DNA of 17,854 bases from positions 1 through 17,854 of the forward strand of contig JALVSV010000131.1 of the NCBI GenBank assembly GCA_027024125.1. Direction: 5' to 3'. The translations under genes were made by a program, and so were the position numbers. This stretch comes from Methylothermaceae bacterium. Its GTDB lineage: Bacteria > Pseudomonadota > Gammaproteobacteria > Methylococcales > Methylothermaceae. The notes under the pieces are model-generated. The model did not search any database and was not told the origin of the DNA. It worked only from the letters and a program-made list of their open reading frames with translations. Below are positions 1 through 7,190 of the stretch, piece by piece; the first letter of the stretch is position 1, and every line of letters starts with the position of its first letter.

Positions 1-4
1 ACAT

Positions 5-250
5 ATGACCGAACCAGTTATTGCCAGCAAAACCCCTTTTGCCGTGGAGGTGGAAGCGGGAGAAACCTATTACTGGTGTTCCTGCGGACGAAGCCAGTCC
101 CAGCCCTTCTGCGATGGATCCCACAAGGGAAGTGGTTTTGCACCATTGGCATGGAAGGCTGAAAAGAGCGGGACTGTCTATTTCTGTGGCTGCAAACGCA
201 CCAAGAATCCTCCGCTTTGTGATGGCAGTCACAAACAATTGAGTCCCTGA
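5..250 (+). CDS. Double CDGSH-type iron-sulfur protein
   Basis: Small 81-residue soluble protein with two CDGSH iron-sulfur motifs in tandem. The first uses C25, C27, C36 and H40 (CSCGRSQSQPFCDGSH). The second uses C61, C63, C72 and H76 (CGCKRTKNPPLCDGSH). Each has the 3Cys-1His pattern known to bind a labile [2Fe-2S] cluster in the mitoNEET/CDGSH family, so one chain could hold two clusters. No signal peptide or membrane segment is visible, so it is probably cytoplasmic. Family members are linked to redox sensing and Fe-S or electron transfer, but no reaction can be assigned. The ATG is four bases from the window edge, so its ribosome binding site and promoter cannot be judged. Its TGA is one base before the GTG of the CYTH gene, which implies co-translation. 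Confidence 0.9.
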   Translation: MTEPVIASKTPFAVEVEAGETYYWCSCGRSQSQPFCDGSHKGSGFAPLAWKAEKSGTVYFCGCKRTKNPPLCDGSHKQLSP

Positions 251-251
251 T

Positions 252-737
252 GTGGCCCTGGAAATCGAACGCAAGTTTCTGCTCCGGAGCGACGCATGGC
301 AACAGAACGTGTCACGGTCAGTCAGGATTCGTCAGGGATATTTGAACCAGGCCAGACAATGTTCCGTACGGGTACGCTCGGCCGAAGGCCGCGGTTGGTT
401 GAACATCAAAAGTGCCACCATAGGCGCACAAAGGCACGAGTATGAATACGAAATCCCCTTTGCCGATGCTGAGGAAATGCTTGACAAACTATGCTTAAGA
501 CCCCTGATTGAGAAAGTGAGGCATTTTGTAAAATATGGCGATCATACGTGGGAGATCGACGTCTTCGAGGGAGACAACCAAGGATTGATGGTTGCGGAAA
601 TCGAGCTGAACGATCCAGCTGAGACATTCGACCGCCCTGCGTGGATTGGCCAGGAGGTCACGGATGATCCCCGTTATTACAATACCTGCCTGGTCCGACA
701 CCCTTACAAAGACTGGTCGCTGCCGAGTCACGGATAG
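252..737 (+). CDS. CYTH domain protein, probable inorganic triphosphatase-like enzyme
   Basis: A 161-residue single-domain CYTH protein. The family signature ExExK is at residues 4-8 (EIERK). Further acidic and basic strands typical of the triphosphate tunnel follow (RVRSAEGRGWLNIK, HEYEYEIPF, WEIDVFEG, AEIELNDP). CYTH enzymes bind triphosphate compounds and divalent metal inside a beta-barrel. Bacterial single-domain members of this size have been shown to hydrolyse inorganic tripolyphosphate, but some relatives act on other triphosphates, so the substrate here is inferred. The start is GTG at 252; the ATG at 250 is out of frame. The signature lies only three residues in, which fixes the start. 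It follows the CDGSH gene by one base. The last codons and the TAG stop lie in the left arm of a 19-bp hairpin. Confidence 0.85.
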   Translation: MALEIERKFLLRSDAWQQNVSRSVRIRQGYLNQARQCSVRVRSAEGRGWLNIKSATIGAQRHEYEYEIPFADAEEMLDKLCLRPLIEKVRHFVKYGDHTWEIDVFEGDNQGLMVAEIELNDPAETFDRPAWIGQEVTDDPRYYNTCLVRHPYKDWSLPSHG

Positions 738-764
738 AGATGATGTCTATCCGTGACTCGGCAG
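720..764. repeat. Perfect 19-bp inverted repeat over the CYTH stop codon
   Basis: Left arm 720-738 reads CTGCCGAGTCACGGATAGA. Right arm 746-764 is its exact reverse complement. The loop is 7 bases (GATGATG). The TAG stop (735-737) lies in the left arm. It sits between two convergent genes, where a bidirectional transcription end is expected. Neither side has a clear T-run (TAACAGCC follows on the plus strand), so it is not a textbook intrinsic terminator. It could be a transcript-end stabiliser or RNase III site, or a recent inverted duplication. Confidence 0.85.
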
Positions 765-782
765 TAACAGCCATAGGATAGA

Positions 783-802
783 TTATTGAATTTTATTGAA
801 TT
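783..802. repeat. Tandem 10-bp duplication at the hemerythrin stop codon
   Basis: TTATTGAATT occurs twice without a gap (783-792 and 793-802). The second copy, read on the minus strand, contains the last codons and TAA stop of the hemerythrin gene. It is probably a small slippage duplication. It leaves the protein intact because the stop is in the first copy met by the ribosome. Confidence 0.8.
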
Positions 803-1200
803 CCCCGCTCGTTGAAGTAGGGGCCATAATCGAAGTCTACTTTTGGGATATGGTTGTCCAGCCAATCCTTGACGAATTGAGTGGTATCTGGAGTCACCTC
901 CGCTTCCCCCGCGTGGAATTTCTTCTGCAAATCGGCGCAGGTGGCTACCAGATTGTCATGTTCCGCTTTGTGGGCCTCATAACCGGGATATCCCTGTTTT
1001 TGCATTTCATCTTCCTCGGTCTGAAAATGCTTGACCACGAAGTCAATCAGGGCATCCAAGGCCGAACCGATAGCACTTCGGTCACCAGCTTTCGCTGCAT
1101 CGTCCAATGTATTCAGCAAATCGAACAAATGTTGGTGCTGCTGGTCGGCGACACTCCACTTGGTTCCATATTTCTCTTCGGTCCAGGTAATCAAAGCCAT
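793..1200 (-). CDS. Bacteriohemerythrin (di-iron oxygen-binding protein)
   Basis: A 135-residue single-domain hemerythrin. All seven expected di-iron ligands are present: H22 (DQQHQHLF), H58 and E62 (HFQTEEDEM), H77 and H81 (HKAEH), and H117 and D122 (HIPKVD). Length matches stand-alone bacterial hemerythrins; it has no fused sensor domain and no signal peptide, so it is a cytoplasmic oxygen carrier or store. In methanotrophs a protein of this type has been proposed to deliver O2 to particulate methane monooxygenase; that role here is only a possibility. The ATG at 1200 has a strong AGGAGG (1210-1215) nine bases upstream. The gene stands alone between the convergent CYTH gene and cysQ, and has its own FNR-like promoter. 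Confidence 0.93.
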   Translation of the reverse strand: MALITWTEEKYGTKWSVADQQHQHLFDLLNTLDDAAKAGDRSAIGSALDALIDFVVKHFQTEEDEMQKQGYPGYEAHKAEHDNLVATCADLQKKFHAGEAEVTPDTTQFVKDWLDNHIPKVDFDYGPYFNERGIQ

Positions 1201-1243
1201 AGCGTTTTCCCTCCTCGTTGTTTGTCATTATTGGGAAGGGACG

Positions 1244-1284
1244 ACTATATCCATATTTTTTAAAAGGTTTTTGACCTGAGTCAA
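1244..1284 (-). promoter_or_regulatory. Putative FNR/CRP-family activated promoter of the hemerythrin gene
   Basis: A perfect palindrome TTGAC-CTGA-GTCAA lies at 1271-1284. It is the FNR/Anr pattern TTGAT-N4-ATCAA with one symmetric change per half-site, a form also accepted by Dnr-like regulators. On the minus strand a TATAGT -10 box (1249-1244) predicts a transcription start near 1237. This puts the centre of the palindrome at about -40.5, almost exactly the class II activator position (-41.5). No good -35 box is needed in that arrangement. The predicted leader is about 37 bases and contains the AGGAGG. Found by eye, with no matrix scan. Confidence 0.6.
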
Positions 1285-1313
1285 ATTAACGGAACTTTAA
1301 CTGTCAATAATAT

Positions 1314-1330
1314 GCTGAAGTGCCTTCAGC
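1314..1330 (-). terminator. Possible intrinsic terminator after cysQ
   Basis: A 7-bp stem (GCTGAAG 1314-1320 with CTTCAGC 1324-1330) with a 3-base loop lies 22 bases past the cysQ stop. On the minus strand it is followed by ATATTATTGA, which is only moderately T-rich. It lies between cysQ and the hemerythrin promoter, where insulation would be useful. Moderate strength at best. Confidence 0.45.
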
Positions 1331-1352
1331 CACCTCAAGTTTCACTGGCAGT

Positions 1353-2168
1353 TCATGACATATCAGGTAGGAAGGACAACCAATCTCTGGTTTCGTCTCC
1401 ATACACCAGAAAGTAAGGATTGAGCACGGACGGTTTGGTATTGTAACGCAACGCTTTTCCCTGCAAATCCACAACATATCCGCCTGCCTGGGAAACCACA
1501 CAATGGGCGGCAGCAGTGTCCCATTCGGATGTCGGTCCCAGCCGTGGATAGAGGTCTGCCACCCCTTCCGCTACCAGACAGAACTTCAATGAACTACCGA
1601 TGGAGATCAATTCATACTCCCCATTGAGTTTTTGCAGATATTGCGCAAAAGCAGGCGTTTGATGAGAGCGGCTTCCGACAATGACCAGTTTGGAGGGCGC
1701 AGGTTTACGTACCCTGATGGATTTGGGTGGCTCGTCTCCTTGTTGTTTGAAGGCACCCAGCCCTTCTGCAGCATAATACGTGGTATCCTGAACCGGTACG
1801 TGGACAACACCCATGATCGGTACGTGATCATGAATCAAGGCCACGTTGACGGTGAACTGACCATTGCGGTTGATGAACTCCTTGGTGCCGTCCAGGGGGT
1901 CGACCAACCAATATGTCCGCCATTCCTTACGTTCGTCGTAGGGTAGATCGCGCCCTTCTTCAGACAGTATGGGAAACGAAGGGTCCAAATTCTGCAAAAC
2001 ATCCATTAAACAGCGGTGGGCTGCAGTGTCAGCGGCAGTCAAGGGTGAAGCGTCATCTTTGAACTCGATATCGAATTCCGAGTCGTAGATTTTGAGAATC
2101 TTCCGTCCTGCTTTCCGGACAACCTCCAGAACCTTAGCCTGGATTTCCGCCAAGTCCGATTTTTCCAT
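1353..2168 (-). CDS. cysQ: 3'(2'),5'-bisphosphate nucleotidase CysQ
   Basis: Inositol-monophosphatase-superfamily enzyme that dephosphorylates 3'-phosphoadenosine 5'-phosphate (PAP) left from sulfate assimilation and other sulfotransfer. With the ATG at 2168 it has 271 residues, somewhat longer than E. coli CysQ (246). Metal-binding motifs are in order: acidic pair after LSEEG (E70/E71), DPLDGTKEF at 90-98, and EWDTAAAH at about 215-222. The N-terminal KDDASPLTAAD (37-47) is also typical. I chose this start because an AAGGAG lies 12 bases upstream. The open frame runs back to 2261, but the extra 31 residues have no family resemblance. It is divergent from yrfG; a link between cysQ and yrfG is common in gammaproteobacteria (often with nudE, which is absent here). 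Confidence 0.93.
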   Translation of the reverse strand: MEKSDLAEIQAKVLEVVRKAGRKILKIYDSEFDIEFKDDASPLTAADTAAHRCLMDVLQNLDPSFPILSEEGRDLPYDERKEWRTYWLVDPLDGTKEFINRNGQFTVNVALIHDHVPIMGVVHVPVQDTTYYAAEGLGAFKQQGDEPPKSIRVRKPAPSKLVIVGSRSHQTPAFAQYLQKLNGEYELISIGSSLKFCLVAEGVADLYPRLGPTSEWDTAAAHCVVSQAGGYVVDLQGKALRYNTKPSVLNPYFLVYGDETRDWLSFLPDMS

Positions 2169-2368
2169 GATGTTTGAGGGCTCCTTGTTAAAACAAATTT
2201 GACCACCACGATCAACCAGTGGTTTTACGGATCTATCAACGATCAGCCAAGAGGCAGGCACATAGGCTTCACCTTTGTCCAGACAGATCCAAGCTTTCCT
2301 GAGGTGCGACTGCCAAAGAATTGGCCCAGTTGGTTTTGCAGTAGCGGTAGTATTTTACACCGGAGCTC
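2169..2368. other. Divergent intergenic region between cysQ and yrfG
   Basis: Two hundred bases separating the divergent starts. It must hold both promoters, but I find no convincing -35/-10 pair on either strand. The best weak pair for cysQ is TTGATC with TTTAAC at 17-base spacing. No hairpin or repeat stands out. Confidence 0.4.
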
Positions 2369-3070
2369 ATGAACAATACGAAACAATTAACCTTACCTTG
2401 GGATCGGATCGAGACCATTCTCCTGGATATGGATGGAACCTTGCTCGACCTCAATTTCGACAATCACTTTTGGCTTGAGTTTGTACCAATTCGATATGCC
2501 GCCAAACACGGACTCACTCTGGAGCAGGCCAAGGACGAACTGATTCCACGTTACGCTGCGCTAAGGGGTAAATTGGAATGGTACTGCCTTGATTATTGGA
2601 GCCGGGAACTTCAACTGGATCTTGCCGATCTGAAAAGAGAGATTGCAGGGTTGATCAGAACGCTTCCCCATGTGGTGGAATTTTTGCATTCCGGCCGGGC
2701 TGCCGGAAAAGCTCTGTATCTGGTCACCAACGCCCATCCTGACGCACTATCATTGAAGATGGAGCGGACCTGTCTCAATAGGTTTTTCGACCACATCATC
2801 AGCTCTCACTGGCTTGGTTTCCCCAAAGAATCACCTGAGTTTTGGCCTAGATTGCAACAGCTCCAGCCCTTTGAACCAACGCGGGCCCTGCTGATTGACG
2901 ACAGCCAACCGGTATTGGATGCAGCGGCAAAGTTTGGCATAAACTATACTATTGGCATTGCAAGGCCGGACAGCAAACAGCCCTGTAAAACCATAGACGG
3001 CTTCACGACAATCGACGATTTAGGAGATCTGCTCCCGGCAAATCCATCATACCAAGCCCAAAAAACTTGA
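2369..3070 (+). CDS. yrfG: HAD-family GMP/IMP nucleotidase YrfG
   Basis: Haloacid-dehalogenase-type 5'-nucleotidase of 233 residues, near-collinear with E. coli YrfG (222), which hydrolyses GMP and IMP. Catalytic motifs: LLDMDGTLLD with nucleophile D20 and acid D22; VTNAHP with T120/N121; K153-E154 in FPKES; LLIDDS with D177/D178. YrfG-specific stretches FDNHFW and WYCLDYWS are also present. It is cytoplasmic with no signal sequence. The ATG at 2369 has a CGGAG only three bases upstream, so initiation may be weak. Homology begins within the first dozen residues, which supports this start. It probably recycles purine nucleotides. It stands upstream of trxA in the same direction. Confidence 0.93.
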   Translation: MNNTKQLTLPWDRIETILLDMDGTLLDLNFDNHFWLEFVPIRYAAKHGLTLEQAKDELIPRYAALRGKLEWYCLDYWSRELQLDLADLKREIAGLIRTLPHVVEFLHSGRAAGKALYLVTNAHPDALSLKMERTCLNRFFDHIISSHWLGFPKESPEFWPRLQQLQPFEPTRALLIDDSQPVLDAAAKFGINYTIGIARPDSKQPCKTIDGFTTIDDLGDLLPANPSYQAQKT

Positions 3071-3159
3071 AATTCAGCCTTGATTAAGCTGAAATGTTGT
3101 AGATCGAATCGCACTTCGATGCCCCTATTCATTCCTTAACTGCCCATGTGGAGATACGC

Positions 3160-3486
3160 GTGAGTGATGCAATCGTTCATGTAACAGACGATAATTTCGA
3201 ACAAGAAGTACTGCAGGAAAAACTACCAGTGCTGGTGGATTTCTGGGCGGAATGGTGTGGCCCCTGTAAAATGATCGCACCAATTCTCGATCAAATTGCC
3301 GAGGAGTACCAGGACCGCTTGAAAGTAGCCAAACTGAACATCGACGAAAGTCCCAAAACGCCCCAGCACTATGGTGTACGAGGCATTCCCACATTGATGC
3401 TATTCAAGGATGGTGAAGTGGAAGCCACCAAAGTCGGGGCATTGAGCAAATCCCAATTGGAAGCTTTTTTGGATCAAAACCTGTAA
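3160..3486 (+). CDS. trxA: Thioredoxin 1
   Basis: Thioredoxin of 108 residues, the family's standard size. The active site WCGPC lies in [17 protein letters not shown], and the cis-proline loop in [13 protein letters not shown]. It reduces protein disulfides in the cytoplasm using electrons from thioredoxin reductase. The start is set at GTG 3160, giving [11 protein letters not shown], which aligns with E. coli MSDKIIHLTDD. A GGAG (3150-3153) lies six bases upstream. An in-frame GTG at 3148 would add four residues and would place this GGAG inside the coding sequence, so it is less likely. A short hairpin follows the stop, then rho, the conserved trxA-rho order. Confidence 0.96.
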   Translation: MSDAIVHVTDDNFEQEVLQEKLPVLVDFWAEWCGPCKMIAPILDQIAEEYQDRLKVAKLNIDESPKTPQHYGVRGIPTLMLFKDGEVEATKVGALSKSQLEAFLDQNL

Positions 3487-3496
3487 ACCGGATCTT

Positions 3497-3533
3497 CCCG
3501 CCTATTCTGTCTTTACCATAGGCGGGCATTTCT
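3497..3533 (+). terminator. Probable intrinsic terminator after trxA
   Basis: A 9-bp stem (CCCGCCTAT 3497-3505 with ATAGGCGGG 3518-3526) with a 12-base loop begins ten bases after the trxA stop. CATTTCTC follows. The stem is strong and GC-rich, but the T-run is interrupted. It probably ends or attenuates trxA transcription before the rho leader. Confidence 0.6.
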
Positions 3534-3540
3534 CAGCATC

Positions 3541-3600
3541 ATACCCAATCTGCTGCCACTTCTTTTCCCTCCTTCCTTTCTGGCCAGAATTGACAGATCT
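3541..3600 (+). promoter_or_regulatory. C-rich, G-poor leader of rho (possible rut-like autoregulatory site)
   Basis: This stretch upstream of rho is clearly richer in C than in G and holds an unbroken 23-base pyrimidine run at 3559-3581. Rho loads on unstructured C-rich, G-poor RNA. E. coli rho is known to be autoregulated through termination in its leader. The composition here would suit the same feedback; this is inference. I cannot place the rho promoter confidently: a TTGACA at 3590 leads to a -10 position too near the start codon. Confidence 0.4.
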
Positions 3601-3626
3601 CTCAAACCCTTTAACAACACTGGAAA

Positions 3627-4886
3627 ATGAATCTAACCGAACTCAAACGCAAATCCGCACCACAACTGCTTGAAATAGCAGAATCACTTGGAATTGAAGG
3701 CGTCTCTAGAACCAGAAAACAGGATCTGATTTTTGCAATCCTGAAGAAACTGGCAAAAAACGGTGAGGATATCTATGGCGATGGAGTCCTGGAAATCCTC
3801 CAGGATGGCTTTGGCTTCCTCCGTTCCGCGGAAGGCTCATATCTGGCGGGCCCGGACGACATCTATGTATCCCCAAGCCAGATTCGACGTTTCAGCCTGC
3901 GAACCGGCGACACCAATTCCGGCAAGATCCGTCCGCCCAAGGAGAGCGAACGCTATTTCGCCATGCTCAAAGTTGAGCAAATCAATTTTGAGCCCCCGGA
4001 AGTGGCCAAACACAAGGTGGATTTCTCCAACCTGACCCCCCTGTTTCCACACGAACGATTTGTCTTGGAGCAGGGAAATGGCAGTACCGAGGACTTGACT
4101 GCCCGCGTCATCGATCTTGCCGCCCCCATCGGAAAAGGCCAGCGCGGACTCATCGTTTCCCCACCCAAAGCGGGGAAGACCATGATTCTGCAAAACATGG
4201 CCCAATCGATCGCAAGCAAACATCCAGACTGCTATCTGATTGTATTGCTGATCGATGAACGTCCTGAAGAAGTTACAGAGATGCAGAGAAGTGTGAGGGG
4301 TGAAGTCGTCTCGAGCACATTCGACGAACCGCCCACACGCCACGTCCAGGTGGCGGAAATGGTCATCGAGAAGGCCAAACGCCTGGTGGAACACAAACAC
4401 GACGTAATCATCCTGCTCGATTCCATCACCCGCCTGGCAAGAGCCTACAACACGGTCATACCTTCATCTGGCAAGTTGTTGACCGGAGGGGTGGACGCCA
4501 ATGCCCTGGAAAAGCCCAAGCGATTCTTTGGTGCCGCCCGCAACATAGAGGAAGGTGGCAGCCTGACAATCATCGCCACCGCACTGGTGGAAACCGGCTC
4601 GCGTATGGATGACGTGATCTACGAAGAATTCAAGGGCACCGGCAACATGGAGCTACACCTGGAGCGCAAGATTGCCGAAAAACGCATCTATCCGGCCATC
4701 AACATCAATCGCTCAGGCACCCGGCGCGAGGAATTCCTGGTCCCTCCCGACGAATTGCAGCGGGCTTGGATTCTACGTAAGATCCTTCAGCCCATGGACG
4801 AAATCGCCGCCATCGAATTCCTGCTCGACAAACTCCGTAAGACCAAGACCAATGCTGAATTTTTCGAATCCATGAAGCGAGCCTGA
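3627..4886 (+). CDS. rho: Transcription termination factor Rho
   Basis: Hexameric RNA-dependent ATPase that ends transcription at Rho-dependent sites. Its 419 residues equal the E. coli length. Domains: N-terminal helical Rho_N (about 5-47); cold-shock-like RNA-binding fold (about 50-120, containing [16 protein letters not shown]); and the ATPase core. Walker A is at 179-185 (PPKAGKT), Walker B is in [15 protein letters not shown], the Q-loop is at TGGVDAN and the R-loop at KGTGNMELH. No insertion or missing key residue was seen. The ribosome binding site is weak (GGAAA just before ATG). It follows trxA after a terminator-like hairpin. Its TGA is one base from the TGA of the convergent hemL, leaving no room for a separate terminator. 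Confidence 0.98.
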   Translation: MNLTELKRKSAPQLLEIAESLGIEGVSRTRKQDLIFAILKKLAKNGEDIYGDGVLEILQDGFGFLRSAEGSYLAGPDDIYVSPSQIRRFSLRTGDTNSGKIRPPKESERYFAMLKVEQINFEPPEVAKHKVDFSNLTPLFPHERFVLEQGNGSTEDLTARVIDLAAPIGKGQRGLIVSPPKAGKTMILQNMAQSIASKHPDCYLIVLLIDERPEEVTEMQRSVRGEVVSSTFDEPPTRHVQVAEMVIEKAKRLVEHKHDVIILLDSITRLARAYNTVIPSSGKLLTGGVDANALEKPKRFFGAARNIEEGGSLTIIATALVETGSRMDDVIYEEFKGTGNMELHLERKIAEKRIYPAININRSGTRREEFLVPPDELQRAWILRKILQPMDEIAAIEFLLDKLRKTKTNAEFFESMKRA

Positions 4887-4887
4887 A

Positions 4888-6180
4888 TCACAGGCGCCTG
4901 AATACTTTCTCGGCTGCCGCAAGGGTAGCGGTCAAAGTATCGTCGTCATGGGCATCTGAAACGAAGCCGGCTTCGAATGACGACGGCGCAAGATAAATGC
5001 CCTCTTCCAGCATTCCATGGAAGAAATTCTTGAAACGTTCCTGATCGCAGGCCATGACTTGGTCAAGGTTGGTCACCTCCTCCTGGTGGGTGAAAAACAG
5101 GCCAAACATGCCACCCACATGGTGGGTCCGAAACGGGATTCCACAACTGGCTGCTCTTTCCGTCATTCCTTTGGTCAGAAGCTGCGTTTTGGCATTGAGG
5201 CGCTGGTAGAACCCGTGCTCGCAGAGCAATTCCAGGGTGCGAAGCCCCGCAGTCAGTGCCACAGGATTGCCCGACAGGGTGCCTGCCTGATAGACGGGCC
5301 CCAAGGGGGCCAACAGCTCCATGATCTGGCGCCGGCCTCCAAAGGCACCTACAGGCATACCGCCACCAATCACCTTGCCCAGACAGGTTAAATCGGGTGT
5401 GATCTGGTAATGTTCCTGGGCACCACCCAGGGCTGCCCTGAACCCTGTCATGACCTCGTCAAAGATGAGCACAGCGCCATATCGGTCACATAAGGTTCTA
5501 AGACCCTGAAGAAAACCAGGCAAAGGAGGAACGCAGTTCATGTTGCCTGCGACCGGTTCAACAATCACACAGGCGATTTCCTCACCCAGGTCGGCGAAGA
5601 CGTTCTCTACAGCCTCTATGTCGTTATATGGCAGGGTCAGTGTATGCTCTGTCGTGGATGCCGGCACACCTGGAGAACTGGGCACGCCGCAGGTCAAGGC
5701 ACCCGAGCCTGCCTTGACCAGCAAAGCATCGGCATGCCCATGGTAACATCCTTCAAACTTGATGATTTTGTCCCGCCCTGTGAAACCCCGTGCCAGACGA
5801 ATCGCACTCATCGTGGCTTCCGTCCCGGAATTGACCATTCGCACCATCTCCAAAGATGGCACCAACTCACACAGTTTGCGCGCCATCTGGACTTCAATTT
5901 CTGTCGGTGCACCAAAGCTCAATCCCTTCTCTACCGCCGCCAGTACCGCTTGTACCACTTCCGGATGGGCATGACCGAGTATCATGGGGCCCCAAGAAGC
6001 CACATAATCAACATAACGGCGCCCATCCACATCGTAGAGGAAAGGCCCCTTACCCCGGTCAAAAAAAACCGGTGTTCCACCCACTCCCTTGAAGGCACGT
6101 ACGGGCGAATTGACTCCACCTGGAATATAACGTTGAGCCTGCTCGAAAAGAAGAGGAGATTTCATCGTTTTATTTCGCAT
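4888..6180 (-). CDS. hemL: Glutamate-1-semialdehyde 2,1-aminomutase
   Basis: PLP enzyme converting glutamate-1-semialdehyde to 5-aminolevulinate, the C5 route to heme and other tetrapyrroles. It is near-collinear with E. coli HemL. The PLP lysine lies in [17 protein letters not shown] and falls at residue 264 when counted from the ATG at 6165 (265 in E. coli). The [14 protein letters not shown] and [10 protein letters not shown] motifs are intact. Two starts are possible. ATG 6180 shares one base with the thiSG stop (TGATG) and suggests translational coupling; ATG 6165 gives 425 residues, nearly the family length. Neither has a clear Shine-Dalgarno, so I favour the coupled one. It is the last gene of the DAHP synthase-thiSG-hemL operon and converges on rho. 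Confidence 0.96.
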   Translation of the reverse strand: MRNKTMKSPLLFEQAQRYIPGGVNSPVRAFKGVGGTPVFFDRGKGPFLYDVDGRRYVDYVASWGPMILGHAHPEVVQAVLAAVEKGLSFGAPTEIEVQMARKLCELVPSLEMVRMVNSGTEATMSAIRLARGFTGRDKIIKFEGCYHGHADALLVKAGSGALTCGVPSSPGVPASTTEHTLTLPYNDIEAVENVFADLGEEIACVIVEPVAGNMNCVPPLPGFLQGLRTLCDRYGAVLIFDEVMTGFRAALGGAQEHYQITPDLTCLGKVIGGGMPVGAFGGRRQIMELLAPLGPVYQAGTLSGNPVALTAGLRTLELLCEHGFYQRLNAKTQLLTKGMTERAASCGIPFRTHHVGGMFGLFFTHQEEVTNLDQVMACDQERFKNFFHGMLEEGIYLAPSSFEAGFVSDAHDDDTLTATLAAAEKVFRRL

Positions 6181-7190
6181 CAAAAGAACATTCCATCCAA
6201 TGGAGAAGATGCGGAAGCATATCGTCTGCGGGGCATCCTGCCTGCCCGATAAGCCTTACGCCCGGCATCGACCCCGAGTTTCATGGCTTGCGCCATCAAA
6301 ACAGGATTCTTGGCTTCGGCAATGGCGGTATTCATCAACACTCCGTCACACCCCAACTCCATGGCGACAGCGGCATCCGAGGCGGTGCCCACCCCGGCAT
6401 CCACCAGAATTGGCACTTTGGCGTTCTCGACGATGGTTCTGATATTGTAAGGATTGCGAACCCCAAGCCCTGAGCCAATGGGGGCTGCCAAGGGCATCAC
6501 CGCGATACATCCCACCTGCTCCAGCTTCTTGGCCATGATAGGGTCGTCATTGGTGTACACCATCACCTCGAAACCTTCATCCACCAGTATTCTGGCTGCC
6601 TCCAAGGTGGCGACCACATCGGGATAAAGGGTCTTTTCATCGCCTAAGACTTCCAGTTTGACCAGTCGATGCCCGCCCAGTAATTCACGCGCCAGGCGGC
6701 AGGTTCGCACGGCATCGTCCACATTGTAACAACCGGCAGTATTGGGAAGAATGGTGTAACGGTCAGGAGAGATGACATCGAGAAGATTGGGCTCGTTCAC
6801 ATTCTGGCCGATATTGGTACGACGAATGGCGACAGTGACGATCTCTGCCCCACTGGCTTCGATGGCCGCTTTGGTTTCGTTTAAATCCTTGTATTTTCCC
6901 GTCCCCACCAACAATCTCGAATGATAGGTCTTGCCGGCGATGACCAGGGGATCGTCAATACTCCCCTGACCACCCCCAATGGCACGCACGATTTCCACCT
7001 GATCCCCACTGGCAAGCCGATGTTCGTGATAATGGCCGTAAGGAATGATCTCCTGGTTCAGCTCCACTGCAATGCGCTGTTCTTCCATGCCCAGCGCCTC
7101 GATCAGGTCCTGCAACGTGGAACCTGCCTCGATCTGATGGGGATCACCATTGACCCGTATTTGCAATTTCCCGGTCATCACTGTACTCAT
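6180..7190 (-). CDS. thiSG: Bifunctional sulfur carrier ThiS / thiazole synthase ThiG fusion
   Basis: A 336-residue fusion. Residues 7-74 are ThiS (LQIRVNG at the start, [10 protein letters not shown] at the end, the Gly-Gly that normally is the free thiocarboxylated C-terminus). Residues about 82-336 are ThiG, beginning at [19 protein letters not shown], with the Schiff-base lysine K178 in [15 protein letters not shown] and the phosphate-binding [12 protein letters not shown]. ThiG makes the thiazole phosphate of thiamine from DXP, dehydroglycine and sulfur from ThiS. Fused forms are known in proteobacteria, but the GGG here is followed directly by QGSIDD, so cleavage or another sulfur route must be assumed. 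Its ATG overlaps the DAHP synthase stop by four bases (ATGA), and its stop overlaps hemL. Confidence 0.95.
   Translation of the reverse strand: MSTVMTGKLQIRVNGDPHQIEAGSTLQDLIEALGMEEQRIAVELNQEIIPYGHYHEHRLASGDQVEIVRAIGGGQGSIDDPLVIAGKTYHSRLLVGTGKYKDLNETKAAIEASGAEIVTVAIRRTNIGQNVNEPNLLDVISPDRYTILPNTAGCYNVDDAVRTCRLARELLGGHRLVKLEVLGDEKTLYPDVVATLEAARILVDEGFEVMVYTNDDPIMAKKLEQVGCIAVMPLAAPIGSGLGVRNPYNIRTIVENAKVPILVDAGVGTASDAAVAMELGCDGVLMNTAIAEAKNPVLMAQAMKLGVDAGRKAYRAGRMPRRRYASASSPLDGMFF

Noticed and set aside
2199..2216. TTGA-N9-TCAA palindrome upstream of cysQ as an FNR site
   Set aside because: FNR-type sites need TTGA-N6-TCAA; the spacer of nine is wrong.
2169..2261. 31-residue N-terminal extension of CysQ
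   Set aside because: It has no similarity to the family; the internal ATG at 2168 has an AAGGAG upstream and gives a near-normal CysQ length.
3073..3120. Two short hairpins between yrfG and trxA (TTCAGC/GCTGAA and ATCGAA/TTCGAT)
   Set aside because: Stems of six pairs without a T-run are expected by chance and fit neither a clear terminator nor a known operator.
3590..3617. TTGACA with TAACAA upstream of rho as a promoter
   Set aside because: The -10 box matches only three of six bases and would start transcription about three bases before the ATG, dropping the ribosome binding site.
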